Part shown: one piece after another, positions 53,891-64,000 of the stretch
How positions within the stretch are numbered: the stretch's first letter is position 1
How the letters are laid out: each line of letters starts with the position of its first letter
DNA from: Periplaneta americana
Lineage: Eukaryota; Arthropoda; Insecta; Blattodea; Blattidae
NCBI RefSeq assembly: GCF_040183065.1
Contig: NC_091119.1
Location: forward strand, 108,031,763-108,095,762
DNA: 64,000 nucleotides
Direction: 5' to 3'
Notes under the pieces: model-generated
What the model saw: only the letters and a program-made list of their open reading frames with translations
What the model was told of the DNA's origin: nothing
Databases searched by the model: none
Translations under genes and position numbers: made by a program

Positions 53891-54232
53891 CATAATTTCT
53901 TTACAATGAAGCATTTGTCTAGGTTTGGAGTCGTATGTCAGTTTCCGACATTGTCACAATTATATTCACTTTAATCCGTTCTTAACTTGTATAAGCTATA
54001 GGAAGTTCTTTTAAGTATCAAAGGATGTAATTATGTGAGTGACGCTAATGTATTCAGTTCTTTGCACTAGTTATCCAACGTAACTTAATTAAGTACTTCA
54101 AAATTATATATTTATATACATTTCAACACAAGATTTCCGGGTTATACACAGCGTTATAGATGCAAAAGCATTCTATACTTCGGACCTATATGTTGGCTCT
54201 ATCACGAGGGAAGCCAAGAGACCCTGCGTATA
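53891..54232. other. No gene recognised
   Basis: Contains a repeat-like ACACAGCGTTATAGATGCAA segment weakly resembling 8260-8330. Confidence 0.4.
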
Positions 54233-54235
54233 TTA

Positions 54236-54300
<65 letters not shown>
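54233..54300. repeat. (ATT)n microsatellite
   Basis: About 21 ATT units. Confidence 0.95.
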
Positions 54301-54784
54301 GACGTGACACGTTTATGCTCTAAGGTCACATGGATAAAATGTTACGCAAGTTACATCTGACGTCACTTCTATAGCAATGGCAATGAGTTGGTACGTCATA
54401 CTATTCTGACGTCACTTGCTTAGCAACAGATCAGACTCTTGAATTGATATGGCGTTTGCTAGAACGACATGCTTACTTTCTTCCATGAATTAATTAATAT
54501 ATCTTATTTCTCTTATCACAGACCCATATTAACGACTCTCCAACAAACCAAGTAAGATCAAATACATTAATTTCACTGTAAATAGTTGTACAGGTATATA
54601 GTACATATTCAATAAAGAAAAAATAACCATGAATAATAGGGCCTACAACACACAGATTGCTTTAAATGTATTTCACTCCCAATCATACACACAATTCTTA
54701 TAAATAAGAACCAATTCCTTAAAAGAATAATATAGTGTCACATAAACACCTAACGAGAGCATAAACTTTTCAAGCAATTACAGG

Positions 54785-54786
<2 letters not shown>
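54301..54786. other. No gene recognised
   Basis: Unassigned sequence. Two short blocks around 54357-54420 repeat GACGTCACTT with TAGCAA. Confidence 0.4.
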
Positions 54787-54835
<49 letters not shown>

Positions 54836-54882
54836 GGCCTAGTAGTATTATAGGACAGTAGTAGTAGTGGTAGTAGTAGTAA

Positions 54883-54920
<38 letters not shown>

Positions 54921-54931
54921 ATAGTAGTAGT
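54787..54931. repeat. Compound (AGT)n microsatellite
   Basis: Two (AGT)n blocks (54787-54834 and 54857-54931) separated by GGGCCT-AGTAGTATTATAGG, suggesting internal duplication. Confidence 0.93.
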
Positions 54932-55244
54932 AAAAGTGAAGACAAACGTGAGAAACATGCTGTTTAGCGGAAGCCAAAAACCATTACCTACCTCAAGTAC
55001 ATATTATAATCTATTGATGCCAATCCAATTACTTACTAAAATTGTCGTCTTATTGGTCATGACTTGGATTATGGCATTTTACTATAATAAGCTATGGTTA
55101 CTATGGAAACGAAAGCCTTTGCCATAGTAAAATACTGCTATTGCTTTTCAAGGTAAAATATCAATGATAACTAAAATTTTCATTGGGAAGTCTATTTTAT
55201 AAAAAATAAATCAAACAAATTGTTCTAGACATTTATTATTAATG

Positions 55245-55335
55245 TAGAAAATTCGCTCCCGCGCCGAAGATCGGACCCGAGACCCCCATTTCTACACAAT
55301 GGGTGCTCTAACTACTGAGCTACGCCGAAGTTCAA
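55245..55335 (-). mobile_element. tRNA-like SINE head
   Basis: Minus strand box A (GTAGCTCAGTAGTTAGAG) and box B (GGTCTCGGGTCCGATC) have tRNA-like spacing; the flanks are AT-rich SINE-type sequence without a clean acceptor stem. Confidence 0.5.
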
Positions 55336-55639
55336 CCCATCGCACCAGATCGAATCTTTCTCCTTTGGTTCTTTTCCCTTAGTGGCCTTACTCCATGTTA
55401 CTCCATGTTCGACTTATATATTGGCATATACACATCAAAATTGTCAAAGAAACAGATGATTTTATTAATAAATTCTTTCCAAACCGAAATAAATACTAAG
55501 CATTGGGATTTATTACATTGGAATTTCTTATTTTAGTGCATCAGGTAGGGTGATTAGTTCATTTGTAACGCAGAATTCGGGTAACTTCAACAGTGTAAAA
55601 CATTAAAAAAATGGTAGAAATGAATGCTTAACGTCGTCA

Positions 55640-56530
55640 TTTAAGCCGCGATGACATGTTTAGAGCAATTGGTATAATTGAAAACAATGGAACACAAGCT
55701 GACGCAGCGAGGGCTCTGAATACTGGAAGAGGCGTAATATCCAGAATGTGGAGTCGATATCGTGAATTTGGTAGTCCAGAAGAACAACATCCAGATAAAC
55801 CGAGAGTTACAACTGCCGCACAAGACAAATTTCTGTGTCTAAGAGCCTTGAGAGAAAGGACTTCAACTGCAAGCATGTTAAGAAGTGCTTTGCAGAATGT
55901 TGGAAATGTGGTTGTATCAACCCAGACCATTAGGAACAGATTGCACAAGAGAAGTCTTAATGCCCGTCGCCCATTGAGGTGTCCAGCTATTCGATGTGGA
56001 AGTCAAGACCCTCCTGTTTTGTGGTGTCAGCAATACGAAGATTGGACAGATGATCAATAGGATCAGGTTCTCTCTACTGATGAATCACGCTTCGGTCTGC
56101 ATCGAGATTCCAGTAGAATACGCATAACCAGATCAAGCACAAAGACTAAGATATGTACAGAAGATTCATAAATTCCAAGGAGGTTCTATCATGATATGAG
56201 GAGGAATAATGGCACACAGGAAGACTGAACTCTTTTCAGTTGAAGGAACACTAGAAGCAAATCGTTACATTCAAGAGAAATTAGTCCTGAATTTCTTCTA
56301 AAGCACGACAATGCCACTACACATGTTGCCAGAACAACAACACAATGGTTGGGAAGACACAATATTCATGCTCAGGTCTGCTCAGTCCCCGGATCTTAAT
56401 CCAATTGAGAATTTGTGGAATAATCTTCAAAGAGGAGTTCTAGAGGACATTGAAAACATTGAGACTCTCGATTAGCTGTTCGCACGTCTCCAAATTCACT
56501 GGCAGAATATTGGTCAAGATGAAATCTTTC
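55640..56530 (+). pseudogene. Tc1-like transposase pseudogene
   Basis: The open N-terminal part (55656-56060, 134 codons) has the helix-turn-helix IGIIENNGTQADAARALNTG and a second HTH linker. Continuing past a stop, LSTDESRFGLHRDSSRIRI holds the first catalytic Asp (about 56070-56125). KHDNATTHVARTTTQWLGRH (about 56303) holds the second. After a +1 shift SPDLNPIENLWNNLQRGV (about 56389-56440) holds the Glu. Several stops and frameshifts make it dead. Clear terminal repeats were not found. It is a different Tc1 lineage from the one at 39057. Confidence 0.88.
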
Positions 56531-56979
56531 ATCCCATATCTTCAGTGCCAAGAAGGTGTCGAGCAGTACTAGAATGCAAGAGGTGGTGCTACTCGTTATT
56601 AATGACAAAAGTTTTGTGTGAAGTTGAGAAAAACACAGTATTGTAAAGATTTTAAACCATTGAGATTTTAAAACTTTAATCTTTTCATTCTGAGAACAGG
56701 TTATGCGTGTTTTTTTAAACATTATTACACACTTTCATACCGTATAGAATATTTTTCTATACATAAATAATACATATTAATACTTGTATGTCATGTAGTA
56801 TGTTTCTTCAATGAGAATTAAATAAAAAATGCTGTGTTCCTTATAGACAATTTGATGTGTGCATATAGGCCTACATGTAAATACATATACAAACAAACAT
56901 ATGGCATAGCAGGACCAAAAAATTATATATTTAGGCTACAATTTGATATATCAAACGGAAAACGAAATATCACAGAAAA
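56531..56979. other. No gene recognised
   Basis: Flank of the Tc1 remnant, AT-rich. Confidence 0.4.
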
Positions 56980-57440
56980 TTCAGAGTTTCAACAATGCGC
57001 TTAGAATTACTAATAACGTTTTTACAACTAAAGTGAAAAAAACATGGAAGAATAAAATAATATAGAGTTTTGGCAGGTCTACATTCATGAATGGCAGTGA
57101 AGCCCGGACCATCCCAAATATTAAGATATACAATGACTAGCAACTGAGGAAATTAAATTTTTATGGAAAGCTGTTGGCTACAGTCTATTATTTGATCATA
57201 CAAGAATTAAAAATAACATCTATTCACGAACACTTCAATAATAAATAGATAGAACTGGCTCCGGCACGTCAAGAGAATGGATCGCCTGGACAGATTTTTC
57301 ACTATCCGCCTCGAGGAAAAAGATCCGTGGTTCGACCCTTGAAAATATGGAATGAGACCGTAACAAACCAATGGAAACCTATTGCTTGAATGATAATGAT
57401 AATATACAGGAAATCTAGGAAGACAAAGAAAGGGGACGCT
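56980..57440 (+). mobile_element. Decayed RTE-like LINE fragment
   Basis: FMNGSEARTIP (about 57082), the RHVKRMDRL-like piece (57255-57285) and surrounding broken frames follow the order of the YGSEAWT...WIGHVxRM region in RTE-like LINEs. It is heavily mutated. Confidence 0.5.
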
Positions 57441-57959
57441 AGCTGATTGATTCGTTACCGAGAATCGGGCAATAACTCTTAGTTATGGATTCTAAAGTTA
57501 AGTTTGCCCGTTAGCTTCTGCAGCTATGACGCGGTGCAAGAACTAAAAACCTCGTACCATTTCGAACGCCGTGACTGTCCTAAATCATACATTAATAAAC
57601 CTTAATCCTTAAGTAATCGCGCGGGGTGTTCATAACACCCCAGTTAGATATTACGGAGCTCGTAACTATATATTCTGTAAGCCTGAACTTCTGAAACTTC
57701 CAGTACCTTTATTGGAATTGATAAGGTAACAATAACCTTAAACATTTTTGAAATCGTAATTCGCATACTCGAGATAATAACGGTTTAATTGAATGGGGTG
57801 GTTAAGCGCGACTGCTTAAGGGATTTCTTTTGAAAACATTCTAATTCCTCCACTTATACCAGTAATGGCAAGAATCAATACTGAGTTATGTACTTTGATG
57901 ATCGAATCTTTGTATCAACATCTTTATTTTCATTGCATGAGACCTGGAATCCCAAATAA
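57441..57959. other. No gene recognised
   Basis: Contains a short perfect palindrome GGGGTGTTCATAACACCCC at 57624-57642. Confidence 0.4.
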
Positions 57960-58330
57960 TAAAAACAATTAACTTTTTCAATAATTTTATGTTCAATTAT
58001 AATTTTTGCTCTCACTGTTTGTGTATCTCGAAAGGCCATCCACCTTGGTTTTGATAGTTGATATCTTCATATTAAAATTTTGGACTACTTGATTCAATTT
58101 AAAAACTGCTCTTTGTAATTTATTTTCGGACCTGAAAGTAATTATTTGGTCATCTGCAAAACGTAAAGCTGTAAAAATCAATCCTTTTTATTAAAAAAGT
58201 TTGTCTCTAAAACATTTATCCATGTAGAAATTAAATATTGCTGGAGAAAGAGGACAGCCCTGTCTCACTTCTTTATTTATCCATTTTCATTGCTAACTGA
58301 ATTTACTTTCATTTTTATAGTATTTAAACT
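57960..58330 (-). mobile_element. LINE reverse-transcriptase palm fragment
   Basis: On the minus strand VRQGCPLSPAIFNFYMDK (about 58270-58215) is followed after a frameshift by ALRFADDQIITFRSENKLQR and AVFKLNQVVQNFNMKISTIK. RQGCPLSP and FADD are the standard palm motifs of non-LTR reverse transcriptases. Inactive. Confidence 0.85.
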
Positions 58331-59404
58331 CTGTATGCTTCTGATCAGATGATGTAATATTTCGTTGTTCTTAAGCATTTGCCATGAACGGTTACTATTT
58401 AGGTTGATCAACACATAAGAACATAACGTCTAGGTTGCTTCGCGAAGAATTCTTTGTGTGCTATGCGATGCTGACCCACAGTATAAAGCTAGTATAACGT
58501 AGCCTATATCTTCTTTGTATTATGGTTGAGCTAGACTAGGTGACTTTAATTTTGTAATCACTGATTCGCATACACGATATTTAAGCATTGTTGCAGGTGG
58601 CTCTTGCTGAATGCACAGAAATAAGTTATAAGCTTAAATTAGCGCATTAGCATTGATTAGCAGCCAGAGCATATAGATATTATTCCGTAAGTTATGAGTC
58701 ATAAAAAAGGACAACAGATGAAAGATTGCCAGAACCAGAATCACGAATTGGTCGAAGGAAAGAGCAGAAGTCCACTGACGCGTTTATGAAGGGAATTCAT
58801 ATATCAGTGAAACAGATGAAACTTTAAGCAAATTTGTAGGCCGAAAGACAAGGATAAAAGCAAATACTTTTAATCATAGACTACGAAAAAATGTGTAATT
58901 GTTAAACTGGAAATAATATCACCATCCTACCTCATTTTAGGCCTTGTGGCTTCTTAACGGTCTCAATTAGTTGTTTGTCATTCCTAACTTCTATTCTTTT
59001 TATCCGAAAATATAAGTATCAGGCACTGTTTCATTTTTTTTTAATTTGTTTATGTAATTGTAGAAAATCGTATTGAAATTCCAGATGTACTGTGATTTGC
59101 AATGCATCATTTACCTAACCAATTTTTATTGTTTTGATAAATTTTACTCAATTCAGGTATGTCTGGATTAATTTCTCTCAATCACTGAACACAATACCAA
59201 AAATTGGAACGTAGCGTTTCTGCTTCAGATTAACCTGGCGTCAAAATCCCGTACTACATACACGATTTTCATCCCAACAAAGAAATGTCTTGGTTTATGT
59301 TTTAATTCGGAAAAAAATGGCAGCTCATCCACAAAATTCTTGTTAGTTTAAAGAATGAAGTTATTATACACTATCAATAGCTCCGGACTAAATTTCGTGT
59401 AAGT
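58331..59404. other. Upstream region of the SSNA1-like gene, no other gene recognised
   Basis: AT-rich. GTGTAAGT just before the ATG (59397-59404) looks like a splice donor but would remove the start codon, so it is not used here. Confidence 0.4.
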
Positions 59405-59788
59405 ATGGCAACTCAGAGAAGTGCTACTCTGCAGACATACAGTCATAAACTCATACAATCCCTCGAAGACATGAAGAAAAGACGCTGCGAGTTACAGAAA
59501 ATGATCTTGGCTGAGGAAGGCGAGAAAGAGACTTTACAGCGACAGTTGGAGGCGATATCGAGAAAACTGTCTATGATAGATGACAGCCTGTCAAGTAGGA
59601 TCGCTGCCAGGAAGAGCTTCGACCGCGCTATCATGGAGACAGAGGTCGCATACAACAAGATCCTCACGGTCCTCGACGGACAGCAAACAACACGCAAGAA
59701 GGATCCTAGTCCCAATGCTAGTGCTCCGAGAAAGAAGTCCGCCAAGACGAGGAATGCCGAAGTGACAACCGCCAAGAGGAAAACATAA
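59405..59788 (+). CDS. SSNA1: SSNA1/NA14-like coiled-coil microtubule protein
   Basis: The 127-residue protein is predicted to be almost entirely alpha-helical coiled coil for residues 8-95, followed by a basic Lys/Arg-rich tail (KKDPSPNASAPRKKSAKTRN). It matches the SSNA1 (Sjoegren syndrome nuclear autoantigen 1, DIP13) family throughout: ALQ-Y or TLQTYSHKLIQSLEDM near the N-terminus, LQKMILAEEGEKETLQRQLE, and the signature SRIAARKSFDRAIMETEVAY followed by KIL. Family members are about 105-120 residues, form fibrils on microtubules at centrioles and basal bodies, and promote microtubule branching. The reading frame is intact in a single exon; vertebrate SSNA1 has introns. An AATAAA follows 89 nt after the stop. 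It has no poly-A remnant or obvious target duplication, so retrogene origin is possible but unproven. It may be nested in the intron of the gene starting at 45976. Confidence 0.9.
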   Translation: MATQRSATLQTYSHKLIQSLEDMKKRRCELQKMILAEEGEKETLQRQLEAISRKLSMIDDSLSSRIAARKSFDRAIMETEVAYNKILTVLDGQQTTRKKDPSPNASAPRKKSAKTRNAEVTTAKRKT

Positions 59789-59876
59789 GCTCTGCAGTGT
59801 GTTACGGTTGCAAAGAGAGGACTGTAAACAAGAAACGTAATCATACTTCGGAGTAACAAATTGTACATACGAGTTC

Positions 59877-59882
59877 AATAAA
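59877..59882 (+). terminator. Polyadenylation signal of the SSNA1-like gene
   Basis: AATAAA lies 89 nt after the TAA stop. Confidence 0.65.
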
Positions 59883-60439
59883 TTAGGATTATTCTATTTC
59901 CTTCTGTGCATTGATACTATTTACTTTCTGTATTTGTAATCTAAGTTCTACAGACATATGGGTATGCAGTTTCTTGAACTAGCAGATGACAGCAGCTCTT
60001 GTTACAAAAAATTATGGATTCTGAAAAAGAAAATGTGTCAGGATTATTTGAAAACACAAATTCACAGAATTCTTAATTAAGAATTAAGTGAAAACGAACA
60101 ATAGCGGAGTCAGATGTCATTCAACTGACGGCTTCTAACAGAAGGTGACAGGTACCGCCAGATCCTATGGTTTAAATCAGGTATGCTCAAAATTGTAAAA
60201 GCGCCGATTACACGGATGATGCTGCACTGCATAACACACACAGTGTAGGAACTGGGCTCTGCAACTACATTGCAGCACCGCCCGTGGGATCGCTCTCACT
60301 GTCTTACAAATACGGATAATAAACTGAATTTGAAAAAGAAAATATTCAGTTATTACATTATTTATTATATTTTATACAGTTATGGTATTATTATATCATA
60401 GATAATGTTATTTTCGTATTCCACATTCAACATGTATAG
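59883..60439. other. No gene recognised
   Basis: Includes GC-richer TGCAGCACCGCCCGTGGGAT near 60270-60290, possibly the outer part of the hAT element that follows. Confidence 0.35.
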
Positions 60440-61126
60440 GCCTATTCGTTTCTGCAAATAATTGAAAATCTATTTCCAACGAATTTACTGCAATGCACAA
60501 AAGATTCTCATCTGTTAATCGGCCTCTATGATTGGATTTTTGGATTTAGCAACCTTCATTCTCCAAAATAATTGTTTGCACACATATTTCGAGTGACAGC
60601 GAATACGCTCATCTTGGGATATTGCGTTTTGTTCATTTTTGAATATTTCTATGCTTGGCAAGTCATATTCTCCGCATTTAGTTCTGAATTCTACGTGACT
60701 TTGTAAATCAATTAACTCGTCCTGGAACTGCACTCTCACGGATTGTACTCAATGTACTATGGAAGGATTAATAAAAAGATTAATATCACTTTCCATACGT
60801 CTAAAATCATTAAATCGATGTTCTGTGAATTCACATTTGAGCTGTTCCAGTAGTGAGATGCAATTAAATATATTTTGTTCAGGCACCATAGATTTCTTTA
60901 CAAGTTCACAAGGGTTTTTAGTGCCTTAGCTAATTCCCAACATACTACATAACTTGCTCCTAAACGTAGACTCTGAATTGTTCGACTCTCTTCAATGTTT
61001 GGTCTATCATGGAGTGGTTTCAATTCTTGAAACTGTAGTGCACGTTGCACCCCTGAAAAATTATTTTATCATAACATGTATTTCTGTTGGAATAAAATCA
61101 CCACAATAACAATAATTGTACTAGTA

Positions 61127-61194
<68 letters not shown>

Positions 61195-61440
61195 TATAAT
61201 AATAAACAATAATAATAATAATAATAATAATAGTAATAATGTTGATATATGAATACATATTACAGAAAACAGCTTCCCTGTCACTTCGGCATGTTCTGGA
61301 TGGCAGGGCGTATAATGTTTTATGTTGCTCAGTAGTATTCCTGACAATACCTTACAACATAGTAAACACTTCACGTTTTCACAACAAAAATAGTCTTCCT
61401 CCCACACTGTACGGAATGATCGTTTGCTTACAGAAGGTTT
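60440..61440 (-). pseudogene. hAT-type transposase pseudogene (GTF2IRD2/ZBED-like)
   Basis: The minus strand opens near 61420 with VWEEDYFCCENVKCLLCCKV and a NIKHYTPCHPEHAE, a degenerate BED-like zinc finger. After an (AAT)n run it resumes (61045 downwards) with FQELKPLHDRPNIEESRTIQ, LVKKSMVPEQNIFNC-like and CEFTEHRFNDFRRMESDINL fragments. It then has the hAT C-terminal dimerisation block: ELIDLQSHVEFRTKC, SKYVCKQLFWRMKVAKSKNP and LTDENLLCIAVNS. Frames shift several times and the central catalytic region is missing. GTF2IRD2-type host proteins derive from such elements, but this copy is not intact. Confidence 0.8.
61122..61232. repeat. (AAT)n microsatellite inside the hAT remnant
   Basis: About 111 bp of AAT units with small interruptions, replacing the deleted middle of the transposase. 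Confidence 0.93.
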
Positions 61441-62195
61441 TGACTATGTCATTGTCCCGCACTGTTCGTACGTTTACTAAGTACTTGAACTGCCTTCCGG
61501 AGTCATCCGTCGAGCTTCGAACGAGGAACAGCACGCTCTACATTCGAAGGTTGCGATTACAGAACGTAATCGGGAGTCAGAGAATGAGCATACCTGGTTT
61601 AAATGATGAGAAAGTCAACTTTGTTTAGAGTTGTCATACGAATAATGGATTTTTGGCCTTCAAAAAGTATTTCGATAACTGCATAGAAAACATCCGCCTT
61701 TCACACATGTCGTCTACAATTTCAACTTTTAGGAAGTATGGAGGTAAGTCATCACCTCACATTTTGCTGGGCTGCCCTGTCTAACCCAAACCAGACATCG
61801 TTATCTCGGGAAACACATGTTATCTCCCGAGGAATTTCAAGAAATAAAACCCAGTAGCATCGCAAAGAAGAAAAAACATATGCCGGTCATCACTCGCAGT
61901 TTTTTGTAATTCCAGTGTATAATTTCGGTTTTGCTTTGGATTCCTCAAGTTAGTTTTAATTAATTTACGTAATCTTAGTTTTGATTTCCGCAGGCTAGTT
62001 TTACCTTTTCAACGTGTTTTTCGTTTAGGTTGGATTTTGTTTTGTTCTCTTCAGGCTAGTTTTAGTTTCTTTAGGTTAGTTTTAGTTTGTATACAGAATT
62101 GAAGACCGAAAAATACGGATAAAGCGATAACTAATAAAATAAAGAATTGAAAAGAAATAATTAAACAAACATTTTACTAACAAGCAAACATTTTC
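61441..62195. other. No gene recognised; degenerate GGCTAGTTTTAG repeats
   Basis: 61935-62090 repeats AGGTTAGTTTTAGTTT-like units imperfectly about five times. The + frame at 61239-61628 overlaps the hAT remnant and is a shadow. Confidence 0.45.
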
Positions 62196-63108
62196 ATGTG
62201 CTGACCGTTACTCCAAGGTGTGGGCCTCAGACCTCTTAGGCAGCGTAAGACGAAAGGAATTGTCGTGGGGAACTTATAAGCAAACATTCTCATGGGGACA
62301 GATAAAAAAATTACGAGACCGCCCAGAAAGTGATTTTCCCTGGGGACGTTTACAGAAAAAGCACAATTTCATGGAAAGGTTTATTGAAACAGATACAGCA
62401 ATTGTTGCGCTATTTTTCAACACACATATTCCCCACCAAAAATGAGACATTTGTCATACCAGTTCGAATGTCACGCGGCAGACTTCTACAACTCAAGGAT
62501 ACAAAAAATTATCCCACGGTATTACAAATGTCCCAATTCCAGTGGGGAATATGTTGAATAATAGCGCAACAATTACTGTATCTGTTTCAATAACTCTTCC
62601 CACGAAAAAAAAAAAAAAATGTTATGTTTTATTTAACGATGCTCGCAACTGCAGAGGTTATATCATCGTCGTCGGATGTGCCGGAATTTTGTCCCGCAGG
62701 AGTTCTTTTACTTTTACATGCCAGTAAATCTACTGACATGAGCCTGTCGCATTTAAGCACACTTAAATGCCATCGACCTAGCCCGGGATCTAACCCGCAA
62801 CCTTGAGCATAGAAGGCCAGCGCTATACCAACTCGCCAACCAGGTCGACTCTTTCCATGAAATTGTGCTTTTTTTTGTAAACGGTCCCAGGGAAAACCAT
62901 TTTCTGGACAGCCTCGTAATTGCGGTGGAGTGGCCAAAATTTGTATAGGCACTTGTTTTGACATTACTAACATGGTGGAAGAAAAAAAAAATAACTTTTT
63001 TTTTTATCCCCATGAGAATGTTTGCTTATAAGTTCCCTACGACAATTATTCCTTTCGTCTTACGCTGCCTAAGTGGTCTGAGGTCCGCAACTATAGAGTA
63101 ACGGTCAG
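62196..63108. mobile_element. Large foldback element, interrupted by a SINE
   Basis: The left arm (62196-62465) and right arm (62517-62600 plus 62838-63108) are inverted copies around a centre of about 50 bp. Shared blocks include GGCAGCGTAAGACGAAAGGA, GCAAACATTCTCATGGGGA, CACAATTTCATGGAAAG and TATTGAAACAGATACAG. The right arm is split by the SINE at 62600-62851. No coding capacity. Confidence 0.85.
62600..62851 (-). mobile_element. Full-length tRNA-derived SINE with target duplication
   Basis: Minus strand: box A GGCGAGTTGGTATAGCGC (about 62822-62840), box B GGTTGCGGGTTAGATCCC (62786-62803), then a body of about 180 bp ending AATAAAACATAACA and a poly-T/A tail at 62605-62618. ACTCTTCCCACGAA and ACTCTTTCCATGAA on the two sides are a mutated 14-bp target duplication, which rejoins the foldback arm. 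The open frames across it are shadows. Confidence 0.85.
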
Positions 63109-63335
63109 CACATCTTGCCGCGAAACCGGGTGACCCGGGTTCGAATTGGTCTGGGCAAGTTACCTGGTTGAGATTTTTTCAGAGGTTTTCCCTCAACCCA
63201 ATATGTGCAAATACTGAGTAACTATCGGTGCTGGACTCCGGACTCATTTCACTGGCATTGTCACCTTCATCTGATTCAGACGCTAAATAATCTAAGATGT
63301 TGATAAAGCGTCGTAAAATAACCTACTAAAAAGTG
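63080..63335 (+). mobile_element. tRNA-derived SINE
   Basis: Head with AGAGTAACGGTCAGCACATC and box B GACCCGGGTTCGAATTGG, then CAAGTTACCTGGTTGAGATT, the GACTCCGGACTCATTTCACT segment and the end GTTGATAAAGCGTCGTAAAA followed by TAACCTACTAAAAA. Its 5' head overlaps the edge of the foldback arm. Confidence 0.8.
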
Positions 63336-63477
63336 ATCTGAGTAAAAAGAATATTGACATATGTGCAAGTCGGGAGTCTTCTACACAATTACCAGTATTT
63401 TGCTGGAAATAAAATAAATGTTATAAGTTAATGCACAATTCATAATTTAAGGTAATATTAAAATACATTTTGAAAAG

Positions 63478-63479
<2 letters not shown>

Positions 63480-63510
<31 letters not shown>
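63480..63510. repeat. (AT)n microsatellite
   Basis: About 15 TA units. Confidence 0.95.
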
Positions 63511-63513
<3 letters not shown>

Positions 63514-64000
63514 TTCTTCGCAAATCAAACAATGCGTTTGTAAGATTACTAAGTAATTCTTTTATAATTTTTTATTATATGGTTTTATAACAAAATATAC
63601 TTAATTTAATTAATAGTGCCATAAAAAATGTAATCTGTACTGGTTGTTATGATTATGTGTTTAAGCTATTTATTTCTTTTTCTTTTCTAAAGTACAAAAT
63701 ACTCGACTTCTTTGTAAGAAATTCTCAACAGGTGTTTGTGTTTGAATACCTGTCCAATTTAACAGTTATCAAAAACAAAATACGCAAAAAAGTGACTTAT
63801 TCTGATGTATCCCCTTCTTCAAGCGTTAGAGATTGATCTAGCTATATAAGCTGGAGTAATACATGGAGACAGCGCAAGCACGTTTTATTAAGAACAATAA
63901 CTCTCATAAGATCAGCCAGAGGTAGAACACTAGTCCATTCATGTGAGGGAAATTTTTTGATAATTAGGATTCTAACAGGTACTCTTATGAGCATATCTTA
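63511..64000. other. AT-rich window end, no gene recognised
   Basis: No open frame or repeat is recognised. Confidence 0.4.

Noticed and set aside
59443..59868. 141-codon minus-strand frame opposite SSNA1
   Set aside because: It is the antisense shadow of the SSNA1 coding sequence.

Overview
This window looks like an insect nuclear genome, most likely a cockroach or termite relative (Blattodea). It is AT-rich, with long introns, GT-AG splicing and ATT/AT/CAT microsatellites. It also carries a dense layer of tRNA-derived SINEs, decayed LINE ends, Tc1/mariner-like elements and foldback MITEs. The species is inferred from repeat style and the Tm2-type tropomyosin; no single sequence proves it.

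Region 1 (about 1.9-25.4 kb, + strand) is a complete tropomyosin gene of the Tm2 type. Eight constitutive coding exons (1930-2043, 5002-5127, 6489-6622, 7742-7859, 8663-8733, 8815-8890, 10795-10857, 11720-11789) join to either of two last exons (21776-21858 or 24754-24836). Either choice gives exactly 284 residues. The residue boundaries match the classic animal tropomyosin exon plan. The introns hold a (CACT)n array 11 nt from the exon 2 donor, a transposase-bearing MITE, LINE ends, a tRNA-Leu-like SINE, two TTAA-flanked foldback elements and a nine-unit 123-bp tandem array.

Region 2 (about 25.5-45.7 kb) has no host gene I can support. It is a graveyard of nested repeats: a 674-bp palindromic MITE, a LINE reverse transcriptase split by a 243-bp MITE, a 2.8-kb DNA transposon with broken transposase interrupted by a LINE, and a 2.5-kb terminal-inverted-repeat element with subterminal repeats that contains a DD34E Tc1-like transposon. 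A hammerhead-ribozyme-like motif lies near 44.6 kb.

Region 3 (about 45.7-64 kb) starts with a probable first coding exon of an unidentified gene (45976-46027, perhaps Pms2-like). After more repeats comes a small intact intronless gene for an SSNA1/NA14-like coiled-coil protein (59405-59788). Next come a broken hAT transposase and a foldback element with a well-dated SINE insertion. I see no rRNA genes, true tRNA genes, CRISPR arrays or prokaryotic features.
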